The notes beneath the pieces were generated by a model. It saw nothing but the letters and a program-made list of their open reading frames with translations, searched no databases and was not told the DNA's origin. 64,000 nt of DNA from Fidelibacterota bacterium (GTDB lineage Bacteria > Fidelibacterota > Marinisomatia > SCGC-AAA003-L08 > JACNLC01). The stretch spans positions 40,749-104,748 of the forward strand of contig JABHXA010000005.1 of assembly GCA_018657495.1 (NCBI GenBank), read 5' to 3'. How positions within the stretch are numbered: position 1 is the first letter of the stretch; the number at the start of each line of letters is the position of its first letter. Positions 16,793-25,764 of this stretch are shown here, in pieces. The position numbers and the translations under genes were made by a program.

Positions 16793-19084
16793 TCATTGTT
16801 CTTTTGACTGATTTATTAAATCCAAAACATATTCTGGTGATATTGGAAGTTGATTTACCTGTTGGCCAATGGCATTGCTGACAGCATTGGCGATTGCTGC
16901 TCCGGTGGGAATGATTGCCGGTTCACCAATCCCCTTCGCTCCCCATGGTCCCTGCGGTTCGGGTTCTTCTATAATTATCACCTCCACATCAGATATATCA
17001 TTTGCCGTTGGTAAAAGGTATGTTGACAGATTTTGACTTTGAACCAGACCATTATTATATTTGAGATTTTCTGTTACAGCCCAGCCAATGCCCTGCGATA
17101 TTCCGCCCTCAACCTGACCCTCAATACCTGCAGGATTTATTGCTGTACCCACATCGTGTGCCGCCCATACTTTTTGAACTTTGACCAATCCGGTAAGTGT
17201 ATCAACTTTTACTTTGGCGAGATGAGTTGCAAATGAATAGCTAAAATATGCTTCCCCATTTCCATCATCCGGATTAAAATTCAGTTCAGGAACATGCCAC
17301 CAGCCAGTGGTCTCCATCCGGTAATTTGACCGATACATATAATCAGTTAAATCGCCAAATGAACAATGAGTATTACCTGCATTGTCAGTGACCTTATCAT
17401 TTTCAATTACAATATTTTGCGACGGACAATCCAGGAATTTTGATGCAGCGAGTTTAATTTCCGGTAAAAGATTTTCTGTAGCATTAATTATTGCCTGTCC
17501 TGTCATGATCACATTTCGGCTGGCCACTGCTGGACCGCTATCTGCAACATATTCCGTGCTTGTTGGGTTGATCTGTATTCTCGAAGGGGCAATCCCAAAG
17601 GCTTCTGCCGTCATTTGGGTAACAACCGTTAATGCACCCTGTCCCATTTCAACCAATCCAAAAGATACTGTTACGGATCCATCTCGATGGAGGGTGATTT
17701 TTACAGCAGAGCCATCCATAAACCAGCCGGCAGCGCCAAGACAATTTCCATAATGTGTCAGGGCGATTCCATAGCCAGTTTTTATTCTACCCTCATTTTG
17801 AGGCCGAGGGCAATTCCCCCAATTGGAGGCATTATAGGATTTTTTCAGTGTTTCCATTGCCCCCACACTTGATGTGAGACGCTGCCCGGTAATTGTTTGA
17901 TCATTGGGCTTGATAATATTTAATTTGCGGAATGAATAGGAATCCATGCCAATTTTTTCAGCGACTATATCCATCATTCTTTCATGACCGAATGCTGCCT
18001 GGGGCGAGCCAAATCCACGGAATGCACCATTTGGAGGAAGATTGGTATAATATGAAATCGACTGAATATTTACATTTGGGACAACATAGGGACCCATCGC
18101 CTGGACGGCTGATCGATATGAAACCACCGAAGACAGAGTAGAATAGGCACCACTGTTCTCCTCCAATCTTACTTCAGCAGCAGTAATAATACCATCATCG
18201 GTCACCCCCACCTTATACTTCAATTTAAATGGATGTCGCTTGCTGGTTAATTGGATATCATCTTCCCGACCGTATACCATTTTAACCGGTCTTTTGGTAA
18301 TGATGGCTGCCAATGCCACCCGGGCACAGATTTCAGATGGCACATCTTCCTTACCGCCAAATGCCCCTCCAGTTGGAGCCTGTTCAACAATCACTTTATT
18401 AAATGGAATCCCTAAAACTTTGGATACTGCTTTCTGCACATAAAACGGACATTGAAGAGACCCAAGAATTTTGACACCGCCTGATTCTAAAGGAGTCACA
18501 ATGCATGCCTGTGGTTCGAGATAATAATGCTCCTGCTCAGCGGTTGTAAACTCAGCTTCAACTATTTTGTCGGCGTTGGCAAAAGCATCCTCAACATTGC
18601 CTCTGATGACTTTATGTTGGCATGAAATATTGTTTTCATGAATGAATCCTGTAGTTACAGATTGACTTTTTTCAATCGTAAATATGGGATCTAATTCTGT
18701 GTATGTAATACGGATAAGTTTGGCAATATCAAAAGCTCTGGCGGGATTATCGGCTACAATCAGACCAATGGAATCGCCAATATACCGAACCGTTTTATCG
18801 GCAAAAAGGGGTTGATCATTTGTAATTACACCAACCTGATTTTCACCAGGGATATCTTTAGCAGAAATAAACTTTATAAATCCAGGAGACTGTTGTGCCT
18901 CAGAACTGTCGATTGATGTGATACTGCCAAAGGGTATTCTGGAATAAACCGGTGCAGAATATATCATACCGTCTACCGAAATATCAGTGAGAAACTGTGT
19001 CTCTCCTGTAACCTTTCCCCTGGCGTCAACCCGCTTCAATGGCTGACCAATATAAGTTTTTGTACTCAAAAGATTTTTAACCAA
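16793..19084 (-). CDS. XdhD-like molybdopterin-binding hydroxylase subunit (set 2)
   Basis: A 763-residue molybdenum hydroxylase catalytic subunit. Motifs include QPLKRVDARGKVTGE at the N-terminus, GGAFGGKED near residue 240, GAFRGFGSPQ, and GAKGIGE near 716 with the catalytic glutamate. It heads the cluster that also encodes SsnA, YgeY, YgeW and YgfK, and YqeB/YqeC are encoded divergently, so it is the best candidate for the selenium-dependent enzyme. In that class a labile selenium replaces a sulfido ligand at molybdenum and no selenocysteine codon is used. E. coli XdhD has a fused 2Fe-2S domain; this protein lacks it. The apparent start is TTG at 19084 with a weak ribosome site, so the start is less certain than the rest. 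Confidence 0.9.
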   Translation of the reverse strand: MVKNLLSTKTYIGQPLKRVDARGKVTGETQFLTDISVDGMIYSAPVYSRIPFGSITSIDSSEAQQSPGFIKFISAKDIPGENQVGVITNDQPLFADKTVRYIGDSIGLIVADNPARAFDIAKLIRITYTELDPIFTIEKSQSVTTGFIHENNISCQHKVIRGNVEDAFANADKIVEAEFTTAEQEHYYLEPQACIVTPLESGGVKILGSLQCPFYVQKAVSKVLGIPFNKVIVEQAPTGGAFGGKEDVPSEICARVALAAIITKRPVKMVYGREDDIQLTSKRHPFKLKYKVGVTDDGIITAAEVRLEENSGAYSTLSSVVSYRSAVQAMGPYVVPNVNIQSISYYTNLPPNGAFRGFGSPQAAFGHERMMDIVAEKIGMDSYSFRKLNIIKPNDQTITGQRLTSSVGAMETLKKSYNASNWGNCPRPQNEGRIKTGYGIALTHYGNCLGAAGWFMDGSAVKITLHRDGSVTVSFGLVEMGQGALTVVTQMTAEAFGIAPSRIQINPTSTEYVADSGPAVASRNVIMTGQAIINATENLLPEIKLAASKFLDCPSQNIVIENDKVTDNAGNTHCSFGDLTDYMYRSNYRMETTGWWHVPELNFNPDDGNGEAYFSYSFATHLAKVKVDTLTGLVKVQKVWAAHDVGTAINPAGIEGQVEGGISQGIGWAVTENLKYNNGLVQSQNLSTYLLPTANDISDVEVIIIEEPEPQGPWGAKGIGEPAIIPTGAAIANAVSNAIGQQVNQLPISPEYVLDLINQSKEQ

Positions 19085-19279
19085 TAATTATTAACAAGTA
19101 TTTACCAACTACAAATTGGTTATTTCACTATGCATAATAATATCTTAATTTAATGTGCACACAGCATTTAATTGCATGGAGTTATTCCAATTCGGATATC
19201 CAATTCCTCATTACATTTTCGCAATATTGTTCTGTAAATTTGAATAGACTGATTTTAATATTAATCTTATAATACACTT
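19085..19279. promoter_or_regulatory. Divergent promoter region of the hydroxylase cluster
   Basis: This 195-base AT-rich spacer separates the start of the long minus-strand hydroxylase run from the plus-strand acyltransferase-rsgA-yqeC-xdhC run. Both promoters must lie here or just inside the genes. A TATAAT (19268-19273) is visible but sits only 6 bases before the ATG at 19280, and the upstream TTGAAT (19240-19245) is 22 bases from it, so I do not assign a promoter. No clear operator palindrome was found. Confidence 0.5.
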
Positions 19280-20413
19280 ATGAAAAAAGAAAGACGATAC
19301 GATATAGACTGGATAAGAGTAATAGTATTTGATATACTCATTATTTACCATGTTGGAATGTTTTTTGTCTCATGGGGCTGGCATATAAAAAATAATGAAA
19401 TTATTGATTGGATGCGTTGGCCAATGCTTTTTGTCAATCAGTGGAGATTACCCATATTATTTATAATATCGGGGATGGGAACCCGATTTGCTCTTTCTCA
19501 TAGATCCGGTGCGAAATATTTATTGGAACGCTTTACCAGATTATTTATTCCCCTCACAGTTGGAATCCTGGTCATTGTGGCGCCGCAAGTTTATATTGAA
19601 AGGGTTGTACAGGGAACGATATCCGGTTCATTTTTTGAATTTTATCCACATTTTTTTCAAGGAATTTATCCGGAAGGTAATTTTAGCTGGCATCACCTTT
19701 GGTTTTTACCATATCTATTATTAATGTCTGTTTTTGCAACACCCATATTTCTGAATTTGAGGAAAGAAAACAATAGGTTATTAAGCCTGTTAAACAAGTT
19801 TGTCAATAAGTCTCCATCCCTTCTTTATCTATTTGCAGTTCCTGTATTTATTGTTGAAGTTTTATTAGAGCCCTTTTTCCCAATAACCCATGCTTTAATT
19901 GGCGACTGGTATGCCCTCGTTTATTATTTCATCCTTTTCATTACCGGTTATATATTGATCTCCCTGGGCAAATCATTTTGGCTTGCCTTAGATAGAATTA
20001 AATATTATTCATTGGCTGTTGGAATAATTTCTTTTCCATTGCTGATTTTGATATGGTATAATGTAGAAAGCAGTATTTTTATTCCGTTAATCAAGACATT
20101 AAATATGTGGAGTTGGATAATAACCATATTTGGGTTCTGTTCAAAGTACCTCAACAGGGAGAGCAAACTTATTAAGTATCGAAACCAGGCAGTGTACCCC
20201 TTTTACATCATGCATCAAACCATTATTATTCTCATTGGATATTGGTTAATAAATAACCCAATGCATTATATGTGGAAGTTTACTATTCTGGTATTGGGCA
20301 CCTTTGCTTGTGCATGGATTTTGTACGAGTTTCTCATTCGAAGAATTCCAATGATCAGACCCTTATTTGGACTGAAAAAGACTATACCAATACCAACTGA
20401 AACTGGGAAGTAA
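19280..20413 (+). CDS. Acyltransferase 3 family membrane protein
   Basis: A 377-residue polytopic membrane protein of the acyltransferase-3 family (the OafA/MdoC type), which moves acyl groups onto surface glycans or lipids across the inner membrane. It begins with the family signature YDIDWIRV and a first membrane helix containing the conserved histidine (IIYHVGMFF). About ten hydrophobic segments follow, with MHQTIIILIGYWL near the end. No ribosome site is obvious upstream of the ATG. Its substrate is unknown, and it has no clear link to the purine genes on either side, although it lies between them. Confidence 0.85.
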   Translation: MKKERRYDIDWIRVIVFDILIIYHVGMFFVSWGWHIKNNEIIDWMRWPMLFVNQWRLPILFIISGMGTRFALSHRSGAKYLLERFTRLFIPLTVGILVIVAPQVYIERVVQGTISGSFFEFYPHFFQGIYPEGNFSWHHLWFLPYLLLMSVFATPIFLNLRKENNRLLSLLNKFVNKSPSLLYLFAVPVFIVEVLLEPFFPITHALIGDWYALVYYFILFITGYILISLGKSFWLALDRIKYYSLAVGIISFPLLILIWYNVESSIFIPLIKTLNMWSWIITIFGFCSKYLNRESKLIKYRNQAVYPFYIMHQTIIILIGYWLINNPMHYMWKFTILVLGTFACAWILYEFLIRRIPMIRPLFGLKKTIPIPTETGK

Positions 20414-20460
20414 ATCAGGGCGAAACGAATTATTAAAATGTTATTAAAGGGATAAGGAAA

Positions 20461-21528
20461 ATGATACTCGAGGATTTAGGATATACCACCAGTTTTGAAA
20501 AATATCGTGAGGAACAAGCCCTCACTCAATTTTCTGTCGGACGGGTCGTATCCGAGCATAAAGATCGATATGTTGTTAGATCGGAAAATGGCGATTTTGA
20601 TTCTGAATTAATTGGCAATTTGAGATTCACTGCTGAAGACAGACATGACTTTCCCGCTGTTGGAGATTGGGTGGCATTTTCTGAGTTTGATGAGGATAAG
20701 GCATTAATTCATCATATTTATCCAAGAAAATCAATTATTGAACGACAGGCAGTTGGAAAATTCGGACAGAAGCAAATAATTGCCTCAAATATTGATTATG
20801 GTTTAATTGTTCAGGCAGTTGATAATAATTTTAATGTAAATAGGTTAGAACGGTATCTGACAATTTGTAATACCTCTAAAGTAAAACCTATTATTATTCT
20901 TAACAAAATTGACTTGATTGATGAATCACAGCTTAACACCATTTTATCTAAAATATCTGAACGAATAAAACATGTTCAAATAATCGCCACAAGTAACCAA
21001 ACTCTTGCAGGACATAAAGAATTAAAAAGCATAATAATAACAGGTAAAACCTATTGTTTGCTTGGTTCTTCAGGAGTTGGCAAATCTACCCTTTTGAATA
21101 ATATTTCCGGTAAAGAGCTCATGAAAACAGGATCAATAAGTATAAAGTTTGGAAAGGGAAAACATGTTACGAGCCATCGGGAGTTAATTATTTTGGAAAA
21201 TGGTGGAATATTAATTGATAATCCCGGCATGAGAGAATTGGGAATCGCCGATTCAACGGATGGTCTTGAGATTACATTTGACGAAATAATTGAGATGTCA
21301 AGTAGATGCAAATTTAAAGATTGTACCCATATTAATGAAATGGGTTGTGCCATTTTGGAAGCGATTGAAAACGAAGATTTAGATATAGGATTGTACAACA
21401 ATTATCAAAAAATGATTAGAGAGAAAACGCATTTTGAATCCACTATTATGGAAAAACGAAAAAAAGACAAAGATTTTGGCAAGATGATTAAAAACCACAA
21501 AAAGGCAAGGAAACATCATAAATACTAG
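20461..21528 (+). CDS. rsgA: Ribosome small subunit-dependent GTPase A
   Basis: A 355-residue circularly permuted GTPase that assists late 30S ribosomal subunit maturation in the cytoplasm. An N-terminal OB-fold is followed by G4 (NKID, 148-151), then the P-loop G1 (GSSGVGKST, 202-210), then G3 (DNPGMRE). This G4-G1-G3 order defines the family. The C-terminal zinc knuckle is C283-C288-H290-C296. Length and motif set are normal. It lies 47 bases after the acyltransferase and 78 bases before yqeC, and is probably a passenger rather than part of the hydroxylase system. Confidence 0.96.
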   Translation: MILEDLGYTTSFEKYREEQALTQFSVGRVVSEHKDRYVVRSENGDFDSELIGNLRFTAEDRHDFPAVGDWVAFSEFDEDKALIHHIYPRKSIIERQAVGKFGQKQIIASNIDYGLIVQAVDNNFNVNRLERYLTICNTSKVKPIIILNKIDLIDESQLNTILSKISERIKHVQIIATSNQTLAGHKELKSIIITGKTYCLLGSSGVGKSTLLNNISGKELMKTGSISIKFGKGKHVTSHRELIILENGGILIDNPGMRELGIADSTDGLEITFDEIIEMSSRCKFKDCTHINEMGCAILEAIENEDLDIGLYNNYQKMIREKTHFESTIMEKRKKDKDFGKMIKNHKKARKHHKY

Positions 21529-21606
21529 TCGCCGTATCGTTCACAAATTTTACAGGCAAACTTAAAACTATATAATCTAGGTGAAAATTCCAGCAATTGG
21601 TATTAA

Positions 21607-22341
21607 ATGAATTTTGTTAAATTATTAACTGATGATCCCACCAGTCTGAGAAATACCCGGATTGCCTTTTTGGGTGGTGGTGGTAAGACAACACTCATGC
21701 AAAAAATGGCTGACGAGCTCTCTAAATCATACTCAAAAGTGTTGGTGAGTTCACTCACAAAGTCTGCATCGCATCCTGATGAATTTTTTCTATCTTTTGA
21801 TTCCACAGAATTTTCCGAAATCCCAAAATATTTCAAAAGGCATAATCCACTTTTTTTAATGAAATCAGGTACTCCTCAGAAACTGGAGGGATTATCTTCT
21901 GATGAATTATTATCAGCAGCTGAACTGTCGCAGGTCTGTCTTTTCGAATGCGACGGTACACGCCGCAAACCCTTAAAAGCCCATATGGCCCATGATCCTG
22001 AAGTACCGTCCTGGACCACTCATTGTTTTATCCTTGTTGGTGTCGATGTTGTTGATACAACTCTAAATGATGGATTTGTCCATCGCCCGAAAAAGTTTTC
22101 AGAGTTGTGGAATATCAAGTCTGATGTAATCCTTAATGCCAGGGAAATTGCCCGGATACTTACATCAAAAAAAGGATATCTCTCAAAATTATCCGGCGCA
22201 ACCAAAATTTATTATTTCGTTAATAAGGCTGATTTATTTGAACAAAAAGCTCGACAGCTTGCAATTGAAATTAATCTTATTCACAATGAATCGGTATATT
22301 ATGGCAGCCTTCACCAAAATCGATTTACGGCTATACAATGA
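21607..22341 (+). CDS. yqeC: YqeC-type selenium-dependent hydroxylase accessory protein
   Basis: A 244-residue putative nucleotide-binding protein with a P-loop-like motif FLGGGGKTTLM (GGGGKTT at 23-29), a CDGTRRKPLKAH segment and a switch-like FILVGVDVVD region. This matches YqeC, an accessory protein found in genomes with selenium-dependent molybdenum hydroxylases. Its role in cofactor maturation is not established. The stop overlaps the next gene by 4 bases (ATGA), so it is co-translated with the nucleotidyltransferase. Confidence 0.9.
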   Translation: MNFVKLLTDDPTSLRNTRIAFLGGGGKTTLMQKMADELSKSYSKVLVSSLTKSASHPDEFFLSFDSTEFSEIPKYFKRHNPLFLMKSGTPQKLEGLSSDELLSAAELSQVCLFECDGTRRKPLKAHMAHDPEVPSWTTHCFILVGVDVVDTTLNDGFVHRPKKFSELWNIKSDVILNAREIARILTSKKGYLSKLSGATKIYYFVNKADLFEQKARQLAIEINLIHNESVYYGSLHQNRFTAIQ

Positions 22342-22919
22342 TTAACGACATTTGTGTGATTATCACCGCTGCAGGTTTGTCTCTCAGAAATCCGGGAAAA
22401 CTATTGATGGATATCGAAGGCGTTTCGGTAATTTCAAGGGTAGTATCATTATTTGTTAATCTGCCGTTAGATGTAATATTAGTAACTGGGAATGATCAGA
22501 ATCAAGTCATTGATCATATCGATTCCAATTACATAAAAAAAATACAAATCGTCCATAATACCCATTATCACACAGGACTTTCTTCATCAATAAAATACGG
22601 TGTTGCTGAATCAAAGAGTGAATATAAATACTTTGGATTTTGCAATGGTGATAAACCATTTATCCAAGTTGCTACCGTAACCAAATTAGTCAATATTCTT
22701 GACAGCAAAAGACCAGATATTTTGGTACCGGTATATGAAAAGACCCCTGGACACCCAGTTTTTTTTCAACGAAAATATAAAAATGATTTGATCAATCTTA
22801 AAGGGGATACCGGGGCCAGACAGCTTATAAAAAAATATCAAGATTCCGTGAATTTTAAAAAAGTAAACGATGAAGGTATTATCACTGATATGGATTCATA
22901 TTTGAATAAAAAATATTAA
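22338..22919 (+). CDS. MocA/YgfJ-like molybdenum cofactor nucleotidyltransferase
   Basis: A 193-residue NTP-transferase-fold protein. The N-terminal nucleotide loop reads ITAAGLSLRNPGKLLMDIEG, a variant of the usual LAAGxSxRMGxxK motif in which the arginine-methionine step is altered. FGFCNGDKPFI holds the metal-binding aspartate, PGHPVFF and LKGDTGAR are typical of the family. Homologues add CMP or GMP to molybdopterin to make dinucleotide cofactors for hydroxylases, and E. coli ygfJ occupies the same context. It is wedged between yqeC (4-base overlap) and yqeB (1-base overlap). Confidence 0.88.
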   Translation: MINDICVIITAAGLSLRNPGKLLMDIEGVSVISRVVSLFVNLPLDVILVTGNDQNQVIDHIDSNYIKKIQIVHNTHYHTGLSSSIKYGVAESKSEYKYFGFCNGDKPFIQVATVTKLVNILDSKRPDILVPVYEKTPGHPVFFQRKYKNDLINLKGDTGARQLIKKYQDSVNFKKVNDEGIITDMDSYLNKKY

Positions 22920-23749
22920 TGCAAAAGACCGACACTATTCTTTCAAAAGAAGATTTTTTTATCCTTGTTCGAGGAGCAGGTGAATTAGGCAGTGCCGCAG
23001 CTAACAGTCTATATAAATGTGGATTCAATATTGTCTTGACCGATCTACAGAATCCAATGGCAATCCGACGAAATGTTTCATATTGTACTGCTGTTCATGA
23101 GAAAACCATTACAATTGAGGGAGTCACGGCAAGATATTGTAAGTCGGAAGATATTTCTGATGTTTTATCAAATGGGGAAATTCCATTGTTTGTTGATGAT
23201 GAAAGTATAATTGAGAATATCCAACCTTCTATTATAATCGATGCCCGCATGCTGAAAAAAGAGTTGGAAGGCAATATGACCACTCTGCCTTTTGTAATTG
23301 GGCTTGGTCCTGGATTTAATGCTGGCAAAAACTGTCATCTGGTTATCGAAACAAACCGGGGTCATAATCTGGGCCGGATCATATCAAACGGAATGACTGC
23401 AGCTGATACGGGTATACCGGGAAATATTGCTGGCGAATCGGCAAATCGCGTCATCCGTGCTCCAAAAGATGGAGTTGTCAACTGGCAGGTTGACCTGGGT
23501 GAGATTGTCACTAAAAACCAACTAATGGGCACCATAAATAACAACACTGAAATAAGGGCTACACTAAACGGATTAGTCCGTGGCTTGATTATGAATGGTC
23601 ACCATGTTTCTGAAAATATGAAAATTGCGGATATTGATCCTCGTGGATTATCCGTCGACTATCAGGCAATTTCGGATAAGGCCAGATCAATCGGTCGTGC
23701 CGTACTCGAGGCAGTTCTTATTATTAATAAAAATATAGTCAATAAATAA
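22919..23749 (+). CDS. yqeB: YqeB-type selenium-dependent molybdenum hydroxylase system protein
   Basis: A 276-residue protein of the YqeB/EF2563 family. It has an N-terminal Rossmann-like loop (LVRGAGELGSAAANSL), PFVIGLGPGFNAG in the middle, and the GHNLGRIISNG segment. Family members occur almost only with selenium-dependent molybdenum hydroxylases and are the usual genomic marker for the trait; the biochemical function is unknown. The start codon overlaps the last base of the preceding stop, and xdhC follows after 7 bases, so the accessory genes form one translationally linked unit. Confidence 0.93.
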   Translation: MQKTDTILSKEDFFILVRGAGELGSAAANSLYKCGFNIVLTDLQNPMAIRRNVSYCTAVHEKTITIEGVTARYCKSEDISDVLSNGEIPLFVDDESIIENIQPSIIIDARMLKKELEGNMTTLPFVIGLGPGFNAGKNCHLVIETNRGHNLGRIISNGMTAADTGIPGNIAGESANRVIRAPKDGVVNWQVDLGEIVTKNQLMGTINNNTEIRATLNGLVRGLIMNGHHVSENMKIADIDPRGLSVDYQAISDKARSIGRAVLEAVLIINKNIVNK

Positions 23750-23756
23750 TAAAAAA

Positions 23757-24809
23757 ATGAATAGAAAACTTTTAAGTATACTTCGTTCCCCTGAAGCTTG
23801 TGGTAATACAGTGCTTTGCAGAATTGTTCACAGTTCAGGATCAACACCCCGAAGAGATTACCCATATATGATTGTATGGTTCAATGGCAAGATTACCGGC
23901 ACGATTGGTGGTGGTGCTCTTGAATATAAGGTTATCGATAAAAGTAAAGAAGTATTGAGCACGGGTGAACCGGGGCTGATTGCCGTTGATATGAACGGAA
24001 AAAGTATTCACAGCAAAGGAAGTCTCTGTGGTGGATCAGCCATTGTACTGATTGAAAAGTTTGACGCTAAACAGCAACAATTAATCCTCGAAATTTCCAA
24101 ACTCATGGACACTGGTATAAATCCTGTAATTGTAACACAAGTGACCATTGATGATCCAATCTCCATAGTTCATCATCTTACTGAGAGCACTGCTGAAAAT
24201 AATTTGGATATTTATGCTGATCTTCTTGACAAAGCATTTACTCATCGGAGAACTTATAGTAAAGCAAAAGATGATAAAATTCTATTGTGCCGATATATTC
24301 ATCTACCGCAAGTATTGCATATTTTTGGTGGTGGACATGTGGGTAAAGCCGTTGCGGAGTTAGCCGTAAATCTTGATTTTGATGTACGGATTTATGATGA
24401 TAGAGCGGATCTGGTTAATTTAGAAAATATGCCCCAAGGGGTTCAGATTTCAAACGACAGTCTCAAACATTTACAGAATACTCTCTCCTTTGATCACCAT
24501 GATCTGGTATTGGTAACCACAAGAAATCATCAGTTCGATCTCCAAATAATGTCATGGTTGATAGATAAAAATCCTGGTTATCTTGGTTTAATGAGTAGCA
24601 GACGAAAATGGATTATGATAAAGAATGAATTGGAACAATCTGGTTCAGACAAAAGCAAAATTGACAGAATTTGCTCTCCAGTTGGTCTCTATATCGCTTC
24701 AGAAACAGTCCCTGAGATTGCCATAAGTATCATGGCTGAAATTGTACTTATGAGTAAAACTGGTAAAAAATCAAATATATCCATGTCAACAGGGAAAAAT
24801 TTTCGTTAA
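23757..24809 (+). CDS. xdhC: XdhC-family molybdenum cofactor insertion/sulfuration protein
   Basis: A 350-residue XdhC/CoxI-family chaperone that binds molybdenum cofactor, supports its sulfuration and hands it to molybdenum hydroxylases. The N-terminal XdhC domain is seen in HSSGSTPRR, GTIGGGALEY and SLCGGSA, where the cysteine is typical of the cofactor-binding site. A C-terminal Rossmann domain begins at LHIFGGGHVGKAVAEL near residue 185 and includes GLMSSRRK. It is the last gene of the accessory run; no strong terminator is visible before the next gene 187 bases on. Confidence 0.94.
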   Translation: MNRKLLSILRSPEACGNTVLCRIVHSSGSTPRRDYPYMIVWFNGKITGTIGGGALEYKVIDKSKEVLSTGEPGLIAVDMNGKSIHSKGSLCGGSAIVLIEKFDAKQQQLILEISKLMDTGINPVIVTQVTIDDPISIVHHLTESTAENNLDIYADLLDKAFTHRRTYSKAKDDKILLCRYIHLPQVLHIFGGGHVGKAVAELAVNLDFDVRIYDDRADLVNLENMPQGVQISNDSLKHLQNTLSFDHHDLVLVTTRNHQFDLQIMSWLIDKNPGYLGLMSSRRKWIMIKNELEQSGSDKSKIDRICSPVGLYIASETVPEIAISIMAEIVLMSKTGKKSNISMSTGKNFR

Positions 24810-24996
24810 GAAATTGGTCCTCTTACTGTTAATAATTCTCGTTACCTGAATTGTCAGTGATTATCCCTTGATTGTGATTATTAGTTGAAATTGAGATTTA
24901 GTATCAATTTGTAACATTGCATCATATTATTGCCCTCACTATTTTTTTGATATTAAGTTATGCGAGTTCATCAACTACAAATAAGGAAAATTAATA

Positions 24997-25749
24997 ATGA
25001 AATGCACCCGTTTTACTTCCCCGGTATTTTTTCTAATATATATCGGTATGTTATTTAATATGGTTTTAGGATACTCTAATGGTCCACCAAATGGAAGAAC
25101 TGGCGCACCCGGTGAATCCACTTGTGTTGCCTGTCATAGCAGTTTTGGTCTGAATTCAGGCTCAGGTGGTGTAACCATCTCTAATGCGCCTGCAGAATAT
25201 GTTCCCGGTGAAACCTACACACTTGCTATAACCGTTATGACCTCAGGTCAATCCCGATGGGGATTTGAAGTTTGTTCCAGAACAGATAATCTTGATCAGG
25301 GTGGAACACTTACTGTAACTCAATCAAACTTCACCACTACAGGTTCCTCAGGGGGAATTACCTACTTGAAACAGCGTTCAACAGGTACTTTCAATGGTCA
25401 ACCAAACTCTGCAAATTGGGAGTTTGCCTGGACTGCTCCTGAAGCAGGAACGGGAACAATTACACTATATGCTGCTGGAAATGCTGCCAATGGAAACTTC
25501 AGTACATCGGGCGATTATATCTATACTACATTTTTAGCCATCCCTGAACTAATAGAAGAGGAATGTATTGCAGACGGCGATATGAATTTTGATATGAGTA
25601 CTGATGTTCTTGATGTGGTTACATTGGTTGGTGGCATCCTTGGAAATATTGATCTTACTGATGATCAATTTTGTGCCGGCGATATTAATGGCGATATGAG
25701 CCTTGATGTTTTGGATGTTGTCTCAATGGTTGGATTGATCATAAACTAA
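24997..25749 (+). CDS. Secreted haem-motif, Reeler-like and dockerin protein
   Basis: A 250-residue exported protein with a hydrophobic signal segment (residues 9-25). It has one c-type haem motif CVACH (43-47), then a beta-sandwich of the Reeler/choice-of-anchor V type: YVPGETYTLAITV near its start and TLYAAGNAANG near its end. Two dockerin-like calcium loops close the protein (DGDMNFDMSTDVLDVV and GDINGDMSLDVLDVV). It probably sits in the periplasm or at the cell surface. The haem motif immediately before an adhesive fold and the dockerin tail make it more than a plain cytochrome. It leads the redox gene group to 28151. Confidence 0.82.
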   Translation: MKCTRFTSPVFFLIYIGMLFNMVLGYSNGPPNGRTGAPGESTCVACHSSFGLNSGSGGVTISNAPAEYVPGETYTLAITVMTSGQSRWGFEVCSRTDNLDQGGTLTVTQSNFTTTGSSGGITYLKQRSTGTFNGQPNSANWEFAWTAPEAGTGTITLYAAGNAANGNFSTSGDYIYTTFLAIPELIEEECIADGDMNFDMSTDVLDVVTLVGGILGNIDLTDDQFCAGDINGDMSLDVLDVVSMVGLIIN

Positions 25750-25764
25750 ATTCAATTATACAAA

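Noticed and set aside
16793..19084. Possible selenocysteine use in the hydroxylase subunits
   Set aside because: All hydroxylase and YgfK frames are complete without internal TGA. The selenium-dependent class uses a labile selenium ligand, so no Sec codon is expected.
19240..19273. TTGAAT and TATAAT as a sigma-70 promoter for the acyltransferase
   Set aside because: The spacing is 22 bases rather than about 17, and the -10 would lie only 6 bases before the start codon.
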